Source: Antedon mediterranea (taxonomy: Eukaryota; Echinodermata; Crinoidea; Comatulida; Antedonidae). Taken from it: a stretch of 64,000 nt of DNA. The notes beneath the pieces are model-generated. The model did not search any database, was not told the origin of the DNA, and was given only the letters and a program-made list of their open reading frames with translations. Both the position numbers and the translations under genes were made by a program. Below, piece after piece: positions 1 to 12,531 of the stretch. Where the stretch lies: positions 2,767,001 through 2,831,000 of the forward strand of contig NC_092680.1 in the NCBI RefSeq assembly GCF_964355755.1, written 5' to 3'. Position 1 is the first letter of the stretch. Each line of letters starts with the position of its first letter.

Positions 1-8
1 TGTAATGA

Positions 9-239
9 GCTCAAATATGGTAGTGATATACTCAAATATGGTAGTGATATGCTCAAATATGCTAGTGATATGCTCAAATATGGTAGTGATATGCTCAAAT
101 ATGGTAGTGATATGCTCAAATATGGTAGTGATATGCTCAAATATGGTAGTGATATGCTCAAATATGGTAGTGATATGCTCAAATATGGTAGTGATATGCT
201 CAAATATGGTAGTGATATGCTCAAATATGGTAGCAATAT
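9..239. repeat. 21-bp minisatellite, about 11 copies
   Basis: About eleven near-identical 21-base units built on GCTCAAATATGGTAGTGATA follow one another, with point changes only in the first units and the last one. Because 21 is divisible by three, open frames run through the array in more than one frame; these are a by-product of the repeat and not genes. The array may continue beyond the left edge of the window. Confidence 0.95.
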
Positions 240-893
240 GACATGATTGTGTTCATATATCGGCATATCACATATTGTTATAATACGATGACAAAATTAG
301 AATATTTTTCATTTTTTATTTTAAAGACATAATAAATTTATTTATTATAATAATTAATTAAGGAAAGTTGTTTAATAAACCAAAATTTAAGGAAAAAAAA
401 TGTCGACCAGAACTTGTCTGGAAGGATGTTTTTTTATTACTATTTTTAAAAAAGAAATAATTATTTTTACAGCATCAAAACTACAAAATGATTTTAAATT
501 AATTAACCCTTTTTTCTGACATTATATCTTTACTTGTTATATAATACATATAATTTACCTCTCTGTCATCATGGTTGTGAACCATTTCACTGACTATTTG
601 GCGAATAGTTTTACGACTATCATGAGTCTTGATTGAAAATGATGCAGTGGTCAAATCCATTATTACACTAAATTCACAATAAATGCACAAAGTGGCTAAA
701 CACAGTTACAGATAATAGGGCCTACTAGCTAATACGCAAAAGCCTGCAAAACAAACAAAAATAACAATAAATTATTAGCATTTGCCATCTAGAACACTAG
801 ACTTACAGAATTACATTTTTATATAATGTATATATTTATGATCTTATAAAAAAACTGGCGACATGGTAAACATCAATTTATTTGCGAGACATA
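240..893. other. AT-rich intergenic, nothing recognised
   Basis: Very AT-rich sequence with homopolymer runs. I see no exon with recognisable protein similarity and no RNA gene. Confidence 0.6.
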
Positions 894-1057
894 AAGTTGA
901 ACATCATGATATGATCAATAGTTGACCATCATAATATGGTCAGTAGTTGACCATCATGATTTGGTCAGTAGTTGACCACCATGATTTGGTCAGTAGATGA
1001 CAGTCATGATATGGTCTGTAGTTGTTGACCATCATGATATAGTCTGCAGTTGACCTA
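894..1057. repeat. 25-bp minisatellite with palindromic unit, about 6 copies
   Basis: About six diverged copies of a 25-base unit that reads roughly CAGTAGTTGACCATCATGAT followed by TTGGT. The core GACCATCATGATATGGTC is an imperfect palindrome, so single strands could fold. Unit divergence is higher than in the 21-bp array at the left edge. Confidence 0.85.
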
Positions 1058-1771
1058 TAAGAGCGTGAAATGGTACTCTGCTATTTCATTTGCAAGTTCA
1101 AAATTTCATGTCTTCATATGGAAATCTACCTCCTAGCAGGCATTATTAATCTTTGCAGGTGGGCCATATATATTATTTTTAATTATCATACAACCAAGTG
1201 CTAGGTGTTCAAATGCAATAACTCCTTAGTGAGAATATACAGACTTAAATAAAATCTGAAAACAAATAAATACATAAAATGTCTCGCTTATCAAAAAATA
1301 CAGAATATAAAAACACGACATTTAATAATTAGGCACAACTTTGTATGCCGTTAAAAAAAAAACAACAAAGAAATTGACATTCTATCAGACGAAAAAAATC
1401 ATATTAAGCATCACCAATTTATTTTAAAAATAATTTGAAGGTTGATGTTTAAGTATTTATATGCTTTGGTCTTTGTAGCACAATTATGATTAATTTTTTT
1501 TGCACTATATTAATACTAATTGCTATACTTACACTGCAAAGTGAAAAATCTGATCCTTTAGCAAATATCAGCTAGGGTCCCACTCTGGTTCAAAGTTGAT
1601 GTCCACAACCCCAGTTGCTCCTTCTGGTTCTACAGCCCAGTAGATGTTACAATGCCCGCCCTAGAATCAAACAGTTTTTTTTCCATTAAAATAATGCCAC
1701 AACCCTAATCAAAGAGATCTTGGTTAAAATGGAGAAAAAATAAAAAAGAAATTATTTCTGCATTAAAACAC

Positions 1772-3469
1772 CAGGCCTCGAATTTTACCGCGGCCAGTGC
1801 CGTCGGTGCCCTCCCAGTTGGCCTCAATGCCCTCGAAAATAAATAGCACCCACGGCCACTACTGGCCTGCCCTTTTTTTTGCGTTGGCCGCGAGTGCCCT
1901 TTCCGAGTTTTACCACAATAAAAACCACTGAATTAGATAGAAAATAATGTCAAGAAGATTTGTTTACACGACTCGGACGAGACGCAAAACTATCGCCTGT
2001 CTTCGTTGCAAGGGGATTTCCCTAAACGCATTTATTAATACACACAAACAGTAAACAAAACATCGAACATTGCAATAGGGTAACCAAAACAATATCATCC
2101 CGGCCGCCGTGCGTGGTAAATCATGGTATAGATAGTACATTAAAATACAGGGGTGTAAACTTTTAATAATCAAGCTAAAAACGTTCCTCGATCGGAGGTT
2201 ACTGAAAGTATTAAAGTCGCACAATAATCGAGCTAGCCGCCTTCGATAAAAAAAATTACATGCACTCCTAGCTAGCCTAGCCTATCCTCTCCCGCCGCCG
2301 ATCCGGTCGAACACACGCAATTCAATGCATTGGGAAAACAATTCTATTTGACGCACACGCACCCTCTGATAAGAAATTTCACACACTACTAGACTACTCA
2401 CAACGTCGTGTGTGAGAGTACGCGCGAAGGATCGGATCGTTGGAAAAACAATTCCTTTTGACGTACACGCACCCTCTGAGAAGAAAATACCATGTGCGTT
2501 CCTGCATGGTGTAGTCCATTATACGTGTAAAATTAGGGGTGTTTACCTTTAGCACCAAAGTTAAACCTGCACCTCAACCCGAAGATCGTTGGAAGTATAT
2601 CATATTTATATTTTATCGCACCCACCTCAATCCAGCAGACAGATCATCGAAAAATCTTGTTTAACAACGTCGTACACTAAATTACCAAACGCGTTTTTAC
2701 CGAATTCAAGGAAATGGTATAGTCCAGAATACACGTGCCGAAGGCTAAACAGAGAGAGAGAAAGGGGTCGGTGTCCGTCCGTGTTTTGAATTCTTATACA
2801 TATGGGTTATACAGTACTAACAAAAAAGCTTCAGAAATCGAAACTCGGAAAATAACTATAATTTATATTCTACTACATAATGTCATTGGCTTGATTTTTA
2901 CCGTGGTTAACACTCTGTGTATGAATAGTTGTAGGTAAGGCCTACAAACATATTGTTTTTGTATCATGTTTTCTCCGTCGGCTGTTAGCTAAGTAAGGCT
3001 GAGTAGCTTGCTGTTATAAGGGTTTTTATACCTGTTCCGGGCCTTACTTGGTTGGCTTCACATGCCTTTTTATCGCATTATTTGAAACTAAACGAAACAT
3101 TCAACACAGGACTGTAAACTATAAACGCTGAACATCGTACCTATTTATTATTTATATGGATCGTAAATACACGTAATATTTATATGAAATACAAAAAGAT
3201 GTATTGTAGACAGTCCTACTACTACTCCGCGATCTGATGAATAGGGGGAAATCTCCAAAACATTTTGCGGTTAGAATTTTTTTTTTTTTTTGGAAAAAAA
3301 TTCCACCGGAAACAAGCTATTTTTAAATTTTGGCCTAGTTATTAAAATATTTTTTGATTTTGGCCTTGGTGCCCCTTTGATTTAAAACAAATGGCCTTGG
3401 TGCCCCTAAAATCAATGAAAACCGGAGGCCAAATGGCCTTGCCCCTAAAATCCCCAAATTCGAGGCCTG
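1772..3469. mobile_element. Non-autonomous hAT-like DNA transposon
   Basis: The segment starts CAGGCCTCGAATTTT and ends with the inverse, AAATTCGAGGCCTG. The 8 bases outside each end (TAAAACAC and AAACACAC) agree at 6 of 8 positions, compatible with an aged 8-bp hAT target duplication. Subterminal sequence at both ends is rich in short GGCC and TGCCC words. An internal stretch of roughly 90 bases around ACACGCACCCTCTGA occurs twice (about 2325-2400 and 2433-2520). No transposase frame is visible, so it would need another element's enzyme. The hAT assignment rests on the CAGG terminus and is an inference. Confidence 0.6.
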
Positions 3470-4977
3470 AAACACACTATTTTGTATCAAGTACTGTACT
3501 CAACTAAAATTAAAGTATCAAGTTTTATTTATTTAAAAAAAAATCATTTGCTAATTTATTCATGGTATAGTTGCAGGTAAATGTAAGTGATCTTAAGTAC
3601 ATACAAGTGGCCATTAGGACTGCTAATATTTATTACCCAAGTACTAAGGGCAGAAACAAAAAGTTAATACATACAATACAAGAAAAAAAATGGAAGGAAA
3701 AGGGCTTTTAAAAAAAAATTCTGAAAGACAATGTTTTAACGTTAAAAAAAACAAGCTGTTTAATAATATGTAAAGACACAGCCTGCAGGACCTCGGCATT
3801 TCCGAATGCCGAGGTAAATGCCGAGGTCCTGCTAGCTTACCACGGCATTGATTTGCCGAGGCTCTTTTTATTGATTTAGGCCTTGGGAGTAAAATCAAGG
3901 CTACCACATACACAGCAAATAAATAGTTTTATGCCTATTACAGTTTTTACAAATTTACCTTCCTTACAAGTGAATTAAATATATCTTAACATTTGTACGT
4001 TGGAGTTATTATTAGGCCTACACTGGTTTTATTTTACACACAAGATAGGGCCGGAGAGAGAGGCGAGGCCAGCGACCGCTCCGGCGTTTACAACAACGAC
4101 GAACCACGCTCAGCTCTATCGTTGTGTGATGCGAGTTTAGTGAGGCATGACAAATCACATGACTTATTGTTACTTGGTAGATTCCGGTTTTTCTGCTGTG
4201 ATCATTTTATTTCTTAAGAAGTCATACTACAATTCTTGATTACTTTTATCAATTTTTATATGAAAATGTAGCGTTTAAAGTTGTAATATGAATTAACAGT
4301 CAATAAATATTTAAAACATTATAGTTGTATTGTCAGTTTATTTCTTATTATTATGGTGTCCTGCTGAGAGAATGGAAGAGTCCAACTTGTATTGGTGATT
4401 GAAAACATTCTTGGTTTTGTATTTTTGTACACCAATTATAGGATTAATAAAATCCCAAACAGTACCTACATGTACCAACCTTGTGTTCATTTGACAATGA
4501 TTAAAAATATAAAAAGAAGTAAATATCAACGTTGTTCGTCTCTTTTTACACTCCGTTTCACAGTCGTGTGAAATACATGGTTGTCATGGTTCTATTATTA
4601 TTACAGCAGCCGCGTAATCGTCATTGGATGATGATCAGCAGATCCTTTTGTGATTGGCCACAAGGGTTCTTTTGTTTGTGTGGTTATTATTAGAGAGCAA
4701 GCCGCGCCGCAAATGCGCTGTACATTTATCAACACAGCTATTTTTAGGTACAATACAGTTAATGTGTGTGATTGAATACTAAAAATAGCTTTGGGGGCTG
4801 AAAAAAAAAAATGCAGACGTGTTCAAGCCGAGGTGGGTTTCGTTTACGTCGGCATTTTTTGGCCGAGGTCATTTCGTCCCAATTTCGAGGGCTGAAGACA
4901 ATAAAAAAAAAATAAAAATATATCTTCTATAATTTTAAACATCATTTTATTTCTAGGCATAGCAAACAAATTTCATA
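3470..4977. other. Intergenic; small hairpin, otherwise nothing recognised
   Basis: AT-rich sequence without a supportable gene. It contains the GC-rich hairpin annotated separately near 3.79 kb. A related GCCGAGG-rich stretch at about 4830-4890 could be the far end of an eroded element, but clear terminal repeats were not found. Confidence 0.5.
3785..3832. repeat. Perfect 17-bp-arm hairpin
   Basis: GCAGGACCTCGGCATTT and its exact reverse complement AAATGCCGAGGTCCTGC lie 14 bases apart, giving a 17-bp stem. The word TGCCGAGG also occurs within the loop and again just downstream. It is GC-rich against an AT-rich background. Confidence 0.85.
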
Positions 4978-6649
4978 TACAGTACAGGACAGAATTATTG
5001 CAAAAATCCCAACGCATTCAACACGTTGTCGTTGCATTGAACGGCTTTCAACGTTTAGTTGTTTATTCAACTAAAGTCATTATCAGCATGTCAAGTAAAC
5101 AATGAGTTATTTCAACAGTTAACACCGTACTGTAGGCCTTCCGGGGGAAAACATGATCTCACGTCGTAAAATCTAACAACGTGGAAATTACGGACATCAA
5201 CACACGAGGCCGCCACCCCGGTTTCCTCAAGAAAAACATGTGTGTTATGACGTATTTAACGATCGTTAATGACGAAGTAATTAATTTTATTTAGGCCTAC
5301 ATTTTTTAGCAAGAGATAAAGTTAAAATATTGTTTCTCTATTTTGGTTTTTATTTTATAATAGTCCCATTGCTTGTTGTAATGTAATTTGAAAGAACTAA
5401 AAAATTTGACGTGTCCGACACCATTACAACATTACATTTTTAAGTACAACAAGCGTTTTGAATACGTTAACAATAGAGCGTGTTGAACCTGTCGACCGTT
5501 CATTGACGACGTTATACAATTGAATTCCATAGCGTTGAACGAGTTGAAAACATTGCGCGTTTTGAAAAGCATCACACTGTAACTGTTTAAAATGTTGGCT
5601 GTTCGCTCGCATATTCTCGCAACTCCCATCCCAATACAGTTTTAGGAGGAGGCCAATATAATTATATTAAGAAACAATAGTATGTTAAAGAGAAAACGCC
5701 TAAACCTCGCCTATAATAATATATTGTCTTGCATCACAATAAAGTGGTTCTTTATTCTGAATTGTTTGGTTATTCAAATATTTGTGGGTTACACCTAGGC
5801 GTGAATAATATGGTATGGCACACGTTTTGATTTTAAAGAAAACGCCTAACATTGCCTATTGTCATCAGATTGGTCATTCCTATTTCTTGGTTATTATATT
5901 TAACACTTTTCTCTGCATGGGTTACGTTAGGCATCACAATAATTAATTTATAATATAATACATAACGATATATTTATGAATAATAAAACTAAACGATTTT
6001 TTCCCTTTTAATTACGTGTTATTTCATAATGAATGAACTTTTCACCTTTCGATCAGTTCGTCCCTCACGTCACGAAAAGCATGCGTGAAAAAGACGACCA
6101 TGCTGGATCGTTATGTTGGTGATGTATTGTTGCCTTCCACGGCGGCGGGTGTAGGCTACGTTGTTTTTATAAATAATCGAGAAAAATGTATTATAGTACT
6201 GCAAAGTTTTTAGTTTGGAAATAATTAATTACGATGTGACCTAGCCTCTAAGATTCACCGCCGCCTTAACTTTGGTATTTAATAGTAATACTACAGTTAA
6301 TATAGGCACACAGTGCGATGGCAGACGCGGCTCATTATACACACAGGGCCTACTCGTTAGTAGTAGGCCTAGTGTAATATATTAAGCTAGGTTTCCGCGG
6401 AAAAATACACATTATGTTTGTTTTCTTCATTATTTGTAATACTGTATTTTATACTATTACTACTACAAATACACACTCGCAATCTGTAATTACCATACGA
6501 ATCGATACGATTGTTCGTTATTTCAACGCAACACATTGTGTTGGTTGAATAACAGTTCAACGAACTCAACACTTTCAACGCCAACGGACAACGCAGTTTC
6601 AACGCGTTGAATGCGTTCAAAATCTGCAATAATTCTGTCCGGTACTGTA
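4978..6649. mobile_element. Tc1/mariner-like non-autonomous element
   Basis: Both ends read TACAGTAC, one variable base, then GGACAGAATTATTGCA, in inverted orientation. A TA dinucleotide followed by CAGT is the usual arrangement of Tc1/mariner ends. Subterminal regions on both sides repeat the words CAACG/CGTTG many times (for example TTCAACGCGTTGAATGCGTT near 6600). About 1.67 kb, with no transposase frame. Superfamily assignment is inferred from termini only. Confidence 0.65.
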
Positions 6650-7584
6650 CTTATAGCCTATTTAATTGTATTAGCCTAGGCCTATACTGTTTTAACATTA
6701 TGATGAAATTCATGAATCTAGGCCTATATTTATAAATTATATTTTCAATCATACATTCCTTTTCCCGATTCTCGACTCAATTACGTGCAAGATTTTGAAA
6801 TGCTAGAAACAAAATGTGAATTAAAAAAAATTGTAGGCTAGCCTAAAACTAATAGGACTTAAAAAAGCCTTGGTTTTACATTAATGTATGATCACGAGGA
6901 ATCGAACTTGGCAGAGGAACTAACAATACTGTATGTACATCAAGTATTGCACAAAAACAGTACACACACCACATGTGCCATATTGACAATGTCACATGCC
7001 GGGTTGCTTGCGTAGCCATCTCCTTCTATCAGCTAGGTTAGTCAGACGGTAATCCAGTCAGTCATGTGTAGGCCTACAAAAGTATTCATGTTTTATTGAA
7101 AAAAAGTAATATTTTACATACCTGGGCTGAAATTTCAGCAGACGATAACCGAATTAAGCTTTTAGGCGGAATTTTGGCGGTTTTATTCTACGAAAGACCG
7201 ACAAAAATCAAGAAACTTCATGAGGAAAACTACTACAACACGATTCAATGGCGGGGAGAACGTTAAAAAGAATTTCATTCACGAGGAGGCGGCGTTTACT
7301 CTTAATTCGTGTGTGGGATTACTACACCGCGCATGCGCACACTATATACTTCTTCTGAACACGACACGACGATCGCATCACAGAAATTTACTACGCACGG
7401 CAACAAATTAGTACATACTACGGGGCGCAATTGAGCAGAATTAATTGTTGTATACACATTACGCTACAGTTTATTTTAGGTCAATTTATTTTAAATTTGT
7501 GTTTCTAAACTTTAAACATAAATTAGGCCTAAAAAAAATACAATCATTACCGATGACTATGTGCTTGTCCTTTCCGCGTTTGTG
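6650..7584. other. Intergenic, nothing recognised
   Basis: AT-rich, with scattered TAGGCCTA words. The short open frame at 7220-7411 has no recognisable similarity and no splice context, so I do not call it a gene. Confidence 0.5.
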
Positions 7585-7852
7585 ATCAAGCCCGTAGCCA
7601 GGATTTTTACAGGGGGGTTCTTTTTTCCCAAAAAGGCCCCTCTTATGGGAATTACCTCCGGTGTAACCAGCTTGATTTAATATCAAACGATCAAAACACC
7701 AATGATATTGGTCACCAGCCACAAGAGCACCCCCTCTCTCCTAAGAGTTTCCTGCCCCAGGACCTTGGCCTCATCATGGTTGGGGCTGAGGTAAGAAAAA
7801 TTTGAAAAGATAGAGCGCTAACAGGGGTCGCAGACTCGCAGGACTATTTTAA

Positions 7853-8605
7853 TAGCAGGGTTGCTAACTTCCATTTTTTATGAAGATTGTGCATTTTGTG
7901 ACAAAAGCACCAAATTTGGCACAAACCTTCTTTAGGGTATATCTAACCATCCTAGAAGGGGTGCCCGAAAATCGGAACAATTTAACGACGTCATTTGGAC
8001 CACGCCCTTTTTTTAGTATTACGTAATTAGGTGAAAACTTAAATCTTTGTATATACATACCAAGTTTGGTATCAAATTAAAACTCATGACATGTACATTG
8101 CAATACACACATAACAAATATATGATTTCTCTTCAGACGGAATATATAGGTCAAATAATGTAATTTTCTGTCATATTGAAGGGGATTTCAATCAAAACGC
8201 GCCAATATTGGGCTATGTTATGAACATTGTAGTTATAAGAACAACAACATTCATTTTTGTAATAGAACTACAGTACTAATATATATTTATCCTGTATCAG
8301 TTACTTTCCTTTAACATAATATTAGGAACCACTGAAAAAAAGTATATAAACATATACTGTATCAAACTTGGCTCAATAATCACTGGACTAAGTAAACAGA
8401 CAAAAGACCATTTGACTGACAATTATGGCGTTAGCATCCATAACAATACATGGAGGTGATTATCAACTTTACTTTATGAAATTATTTATCTGGAAACAAA
8501 CACTTATAATGAACAAGTTCCACGGCATGGGTAACAAAGACCAGTGCAAAAAAGACCTGCTGAACGGCACTTGCAGTTCCTTGAGCAATGCAGGCAACCC
8601 ATTCC
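7853..8605. repeat. Left arm of the palindromic element
   Basis: Reverse complement of the right arm (about 10515-11250), including small insertions and deletions. Read on the minus strand it encodes a cysteine-rich tail with the spaced pattern CKCRSAG...C...CYPCRG followed by a stop, better preserved than the plus-strand copy in the right arm. The start codon of the plus-strand open frame at 8425 lies within this arm and is not a genuine start for the central gene. Confidence 0.75.
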
Positions 8606-8609
8606 TCGA

Positions 8610-10613
8610 TAATTGTTCAGAACTTCTGGTCTTGGATGCTCGAGATTGTGCCAATGAAAGTGCAGTAGTGACAGTTCGTACAATTCAGGATGTAGGTACT
8701 ACCCAGTACCAAAAATATTTCAAGGAAGTTATTCTCGACAAGCCATCAAACAGAATAAGCTGCCGTTGTTCAACACACCATGGTCAAAATCAGTGTCCAA
8801 AACAAAGCAACAAGTTAAGAGTTTAAAAAGTGACTGCAGCCTATTCAGTCAACTGTATATTGCAAGTCAATCTAGTGATGGAGATTTGGAAGACTTCTTC
8901 ATGCATGAAAACCAGCCATGGCAACCCTCTTTGGCAGTAAATGGAAAGCTTCGACTACCAACTAAGAAGTCTGAGTTGCTACAGCATTTTGAGACTGAGG
9001 CCAGCCTGAACCTCCTACATATTTTGACGTAAAGGTGTTTGACAGAGCTGCTATTGTCCATGCCCTTTCCAGCAACCATGCATTTACATTTGATGACTAC
9101 GGTGATAAGGTGAGTACATTTCTTTGCATTCAGGATTGTATCTATTGTTTAACCACCACATAATTGGTCACTTCTATATGCGGATCGTTATTCTTGTATC
9201 ATTTGTATGACAGGTCTTTCTACCGTGGACCAGACAGCAGCTGCAGAATAGTAACAGAATTGATATAGTGTGGGACACTTACAGAACAGATAGTCTTAAG
9301 CAGTCTACAGGAGAAAAAAGAGGAAAAGGGGTCAAGAGGAAAGTTGGGGGACAAACAAAGATTCCAGGGAATTTTCCAGACTTTCTGAAAGATCCAGTAA
9401 ATAAAGAGGAGTTATTTAACTTTTTAACTACAAAGGTGTCTACCCATGATTACTCTGACTGCAAAGAAGTTTACATTACATCAGGTAAGTTTTATTATGA
9501 TACATACTAATTTATTTTGTTTGTAACCAAACGATTAATTTACTTATACAGTTTCATACCAATAATTAATTAAAAAGGCATATTAAATTAGTAAGTAATT
9601 CTTGATATATGTCCTGTAGGCAAGTCTGTTGTATGTTGACATCTACTCAACCTATGTCAATCTGCGACCATGAAGAGGCCGACTCCAGGATGTGCATTCA
9701 CATTGATGATGCCTTAAAGAAAGGTAGCAGGGTTATTTTGGTGCGTACAGTTGATACTGATGTCGTTGTTATCCTGGTTGGTATTTTCTGCAATCTAATA
9801 GCCTGTTATCTTGGTACGTGTATCTGGGTCGCATTTGGCATGCGTAAGCACTTCCAATATTTTAATATAAATACCATCTGCCATAACCTAGGAGAGGATA
9901 AGTCAAGAGGGCTGCCAGTTTTTCATGCATTTACTGGGTCCGATACTACATCCCAGTTCTTCGGAAAATCAAAACACTCCGCATGGGAGACGTGGAACTC
10001 ATTTCCAGCAGTCACAGAAGCCTTTCTTTTCATGGCACACCTTTCAAATTTCTAGGAGTCAACTCATCTCAATTCCAGTTGCTAGAGGAGTTTACATGTC
10101 ATCTATACGACAAGACAAGTACTTTAAGAAGTGTTACTAAGCTAAGACAAGATCTTTTTTCAAGAAAGGCACGGACAATGGACAACATTCCTCCTACACA
10201 GGTAAGGGGAGCTTCCATATAATTGTCAATTGTCGTTTAATAATTTATTATCAGATTCATGTTTTTCTTTCATTAAAAGGTAACACCAATCTTTAAATTG
10301 TTTATTGCAGGATGCACTTTTACAGCATTCCAACAGATCCATATACCAAGCAAGCATTTGGACCACCAGTCTACAGCCACAGCAGAATGCTCCATCACCA
10401 GAAGACTTTGGTTGGACTAAAACCGGCAGTACATGAACACCAGTCTGGACAATACTACCTGAAGCATCCAAGGCATGTAGGGAATTGCTAAAGTGTGGCT
10501 GCAAAAAGTTGCCTTTTTGCTCAGGGAACTGCAAGTGTCGTTCAGCAGTGCACTGGTCTTGTTACCCATGCCGTAGAACTTGTTCGTCATCTAGCAACTC
10601 TGTACCATTATAA
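8610..10613 (+). pseudogene. Broken multi-exon gene of a repeat-borne CXC-tailed family
   Basis: I recognise the style of this protein (a large uncharacterised family found in many copies in marine invertebrate genomes) but not a named function. Blocks in order: ELLVLDARDCANES, a KTKQQVKSLKSDCSLFSQLY block, FLPWTRQQLQNSNRIDIVWD, CDHEEADSRMCIHIDDALKK with RTVDTDVVVILVG, LPVFHAFTGSDTTSQFFGKS, then a Cys-rich tail (CRELLKCGCKK...CKCRS...CYPCRRTC). The blocks are joined by introns with GT-AG ends (donors near 9111, 9484 and 10202; acceptors near 9213 and 10310). It is dead: frame shifts near 8750, 9005 and 10050, an in-frame TGA near 10433, and the N-terminal part missing where the left arm begins. 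The acidic HEEAD and DTD motifs suggest a metal-dependent nuclease fold, which is inference only. Confidence 0.7.
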
Positions 10614-11250
10614 GCGTTTGTTTCCAGATAAATAATTTCATAAAAGTAAAGTTGATAATCACCTCCATGTATTGTTATGGATGCTAACGCCATAATTGTC
10701 AGTCAAATGGTCTTTTGTCGGTTTATTAATAGTCCAGTGGTTATTGAGCCAAGTTTGATACAGTATATGTTTTAAATACTTTTTTTCAGTGGTTCCTAAT
10801 ATTATGTTAAAGGAAAGTAACTGGTACAGGATAAATATATATTAGTACTATTACAAAAATGAATGTTGTTGTTCTTATAACTACAATGTTCATAACATAG
10901 CACAATATTGGCACGTTTTGATTGAAATACCCTTCAATATGACAGAAAATTACATTATTTGACCTATATATTCCGTCTGAAGAGAAATCATATATTTTTT
11001 ATGTGTGTATTGCAATGTACATGTCATGAGTTTTTATTTGATACCAAACTTGGTATGTATATACGAAGATTTAAGTTTTCACCTAATTACGTAATACTAA
11101 AAAAAGGGCGTGGTCCAAATGACGTCGTTAAATTGTTCCGATTTTTGGGCACCCCTTCTAGGATTGTTAGATATACCCTAAAGAAGGTTTGTGCCAAATT
11201 TGGTGCTTTTGTCACAAAGTGCACAAAAAAAGTGCTAAGTTACCCTGCTA
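10515..11250. repeat. Right arm of the palindromic element
   Basis: Counterpart of the left arm. It begins inside the coding sequence for the cysteine-rich C terminus, passes its TAA stop at 10611-10613 and runs to the outer end ACCCTGCTA. The plus-strand open frame at 10959-11318 and the minus-strand one at 7864-8058 are nearly the same translated sequence only because the arms are inverted copies; I do not regard either as a gene. Confidence 0.75.
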
Positions 11251-12531
11251 TAAGAGGATTGCCCAAAGACTCCAGTGCTGTAGACAATGAGTATTTGAGC
11301 AAGAACATTGTTAAATGACACCCCTACATGGTACTCTCGCATGTAAAATTCATAATAAATTGCACCTCTAGTTCGACGGAAATGTCACTCACTCTATAGG
11401 CCTAGTGCGCTAGCAAACAGAAGATCGTAGCATAATGTTATTCGACCGGTATTAAAACATACGCGACTAACAATAGGCCTATAGGATAACATTTTTGTTT
11501 TCGTTCAATGCGAACGTCACGGGGAAGTTCCCGATGAAGGTAGCCTACTTCTGGTACGGTATTACATTCTAATAACTGTACTCAATTATTGTAAATTTAT
11601 TAGCAATTAATAATTTTAAAAAGTTATACAAAAAATATGAAGCTGCTGCTATAAATATTTTGCGCAAAACGTTAAAATGTGTTATTTTCAATTAAATGCT
11701 AAATAAAGTCAGATGTTAAAACCACAATTTCAAAAATTAATTTTTTATTTATCCACTATAAACTTTAAAAAAGTGTTGTTTAAACCACACTCCAAAATAA
11801 AACAAAGAAAATTATGATATGACATTTGCAGAAGGAAGAAAACTTTGCTCTACTACCGGTATAACACGGTTCAAATTTCGGAACGTCCATAAATTATTAC
11901 GGAAATTCGGCCTAATATTTACGGACGTATGGAAGTGAAGATAAATAGGGTACTACACGCATCGGAAAAAAAAAACTATACACACAATTATGATTTGCCC
12001 TAAAAATTGGCCTTAGATTATGGAAAACCCCCGGCAAAACGCAATAATTATGGACAAATCGATTATCAGCCTTGGTTTGTACTATTTATGTGTTTTTATG
12101 AATAAAAACCTATATATATATATATATATATATGTATTAGTCAAATACATGTAAATAACTCCACATTTTCTGTCCGATTTTTTAGGCTATCCCCTACCTA
12201 CTTTAGCTAGCCCAGCCAGGTCAAGTAGACCTAGTTGTCCAATGACTCCCAGCCAAGTTAGGCCATGGCCTTATTTCTTGTTTTATACTGTTGGACTGTA
12301 TCCTGCAGCCCCCACCCCGGGTGGTCAATATTATCATTATTTCCTCGAAAACACAAGGAGACGTGATGGACTGAAACATGCCAGGTGTGTGTAGGGCACA
12401 GTCATGTCGGACAGCAACAGTTTGGTTTGGTGCCGCGGTGCGGTGTACAGTATCAGGCATATTTTCTACCAACATCCTGATATTAGTTTCAATAACACTA
12501 ATTTCCAAGCATCCAGCGCAGGGGCGGACCC
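11251..12531. other. Intergenic with a (TA)n microsatellite at 12111-12133
   Basis: No gene supported. AT-rich, with one pure TA run of about 23 bases. The minus-strand open frame at 12221-12598 runs into the adjacent MITE and lacks recognisable similarity. Confidence 0.5.

Larger units (their letters stand above)
7853..11250. mobile_element. 3.4-kb palindromic element carrying a broken CXC-tailed gene
   Basis: Two arms of roughly 740-750 bases in inverted orientation flank a unique middle. The outer ends are TAGCAGGGT and ACCCTGCTA. The arms diverge at scattered positions, so the inversion is not recent. The right arm contains the 3' coding end of the central gene; the left arm contains an inverted copy of that same 3' coding end plus its downstream flank. 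The structure can be read as a transposon with very long terminal repeats, or as two tail-inverted copies of one element. No clear target duplication was found; a TA duplication is possible. Confidence 0.65.

Noticed and set aside
5-246. Two long open frames through the left edge repeat
   Set aside because: The unit is 21 bases, so frames stay open by periodicity; the translated product is a simple repeat with no other support.
8425-8826. 133-codon plus-strand frame as an intact gene start
   Set aside because: Its first part is antisense to the inverted copy of a gene tail; only the later part is homologous coding sequence, and it then loses frame.
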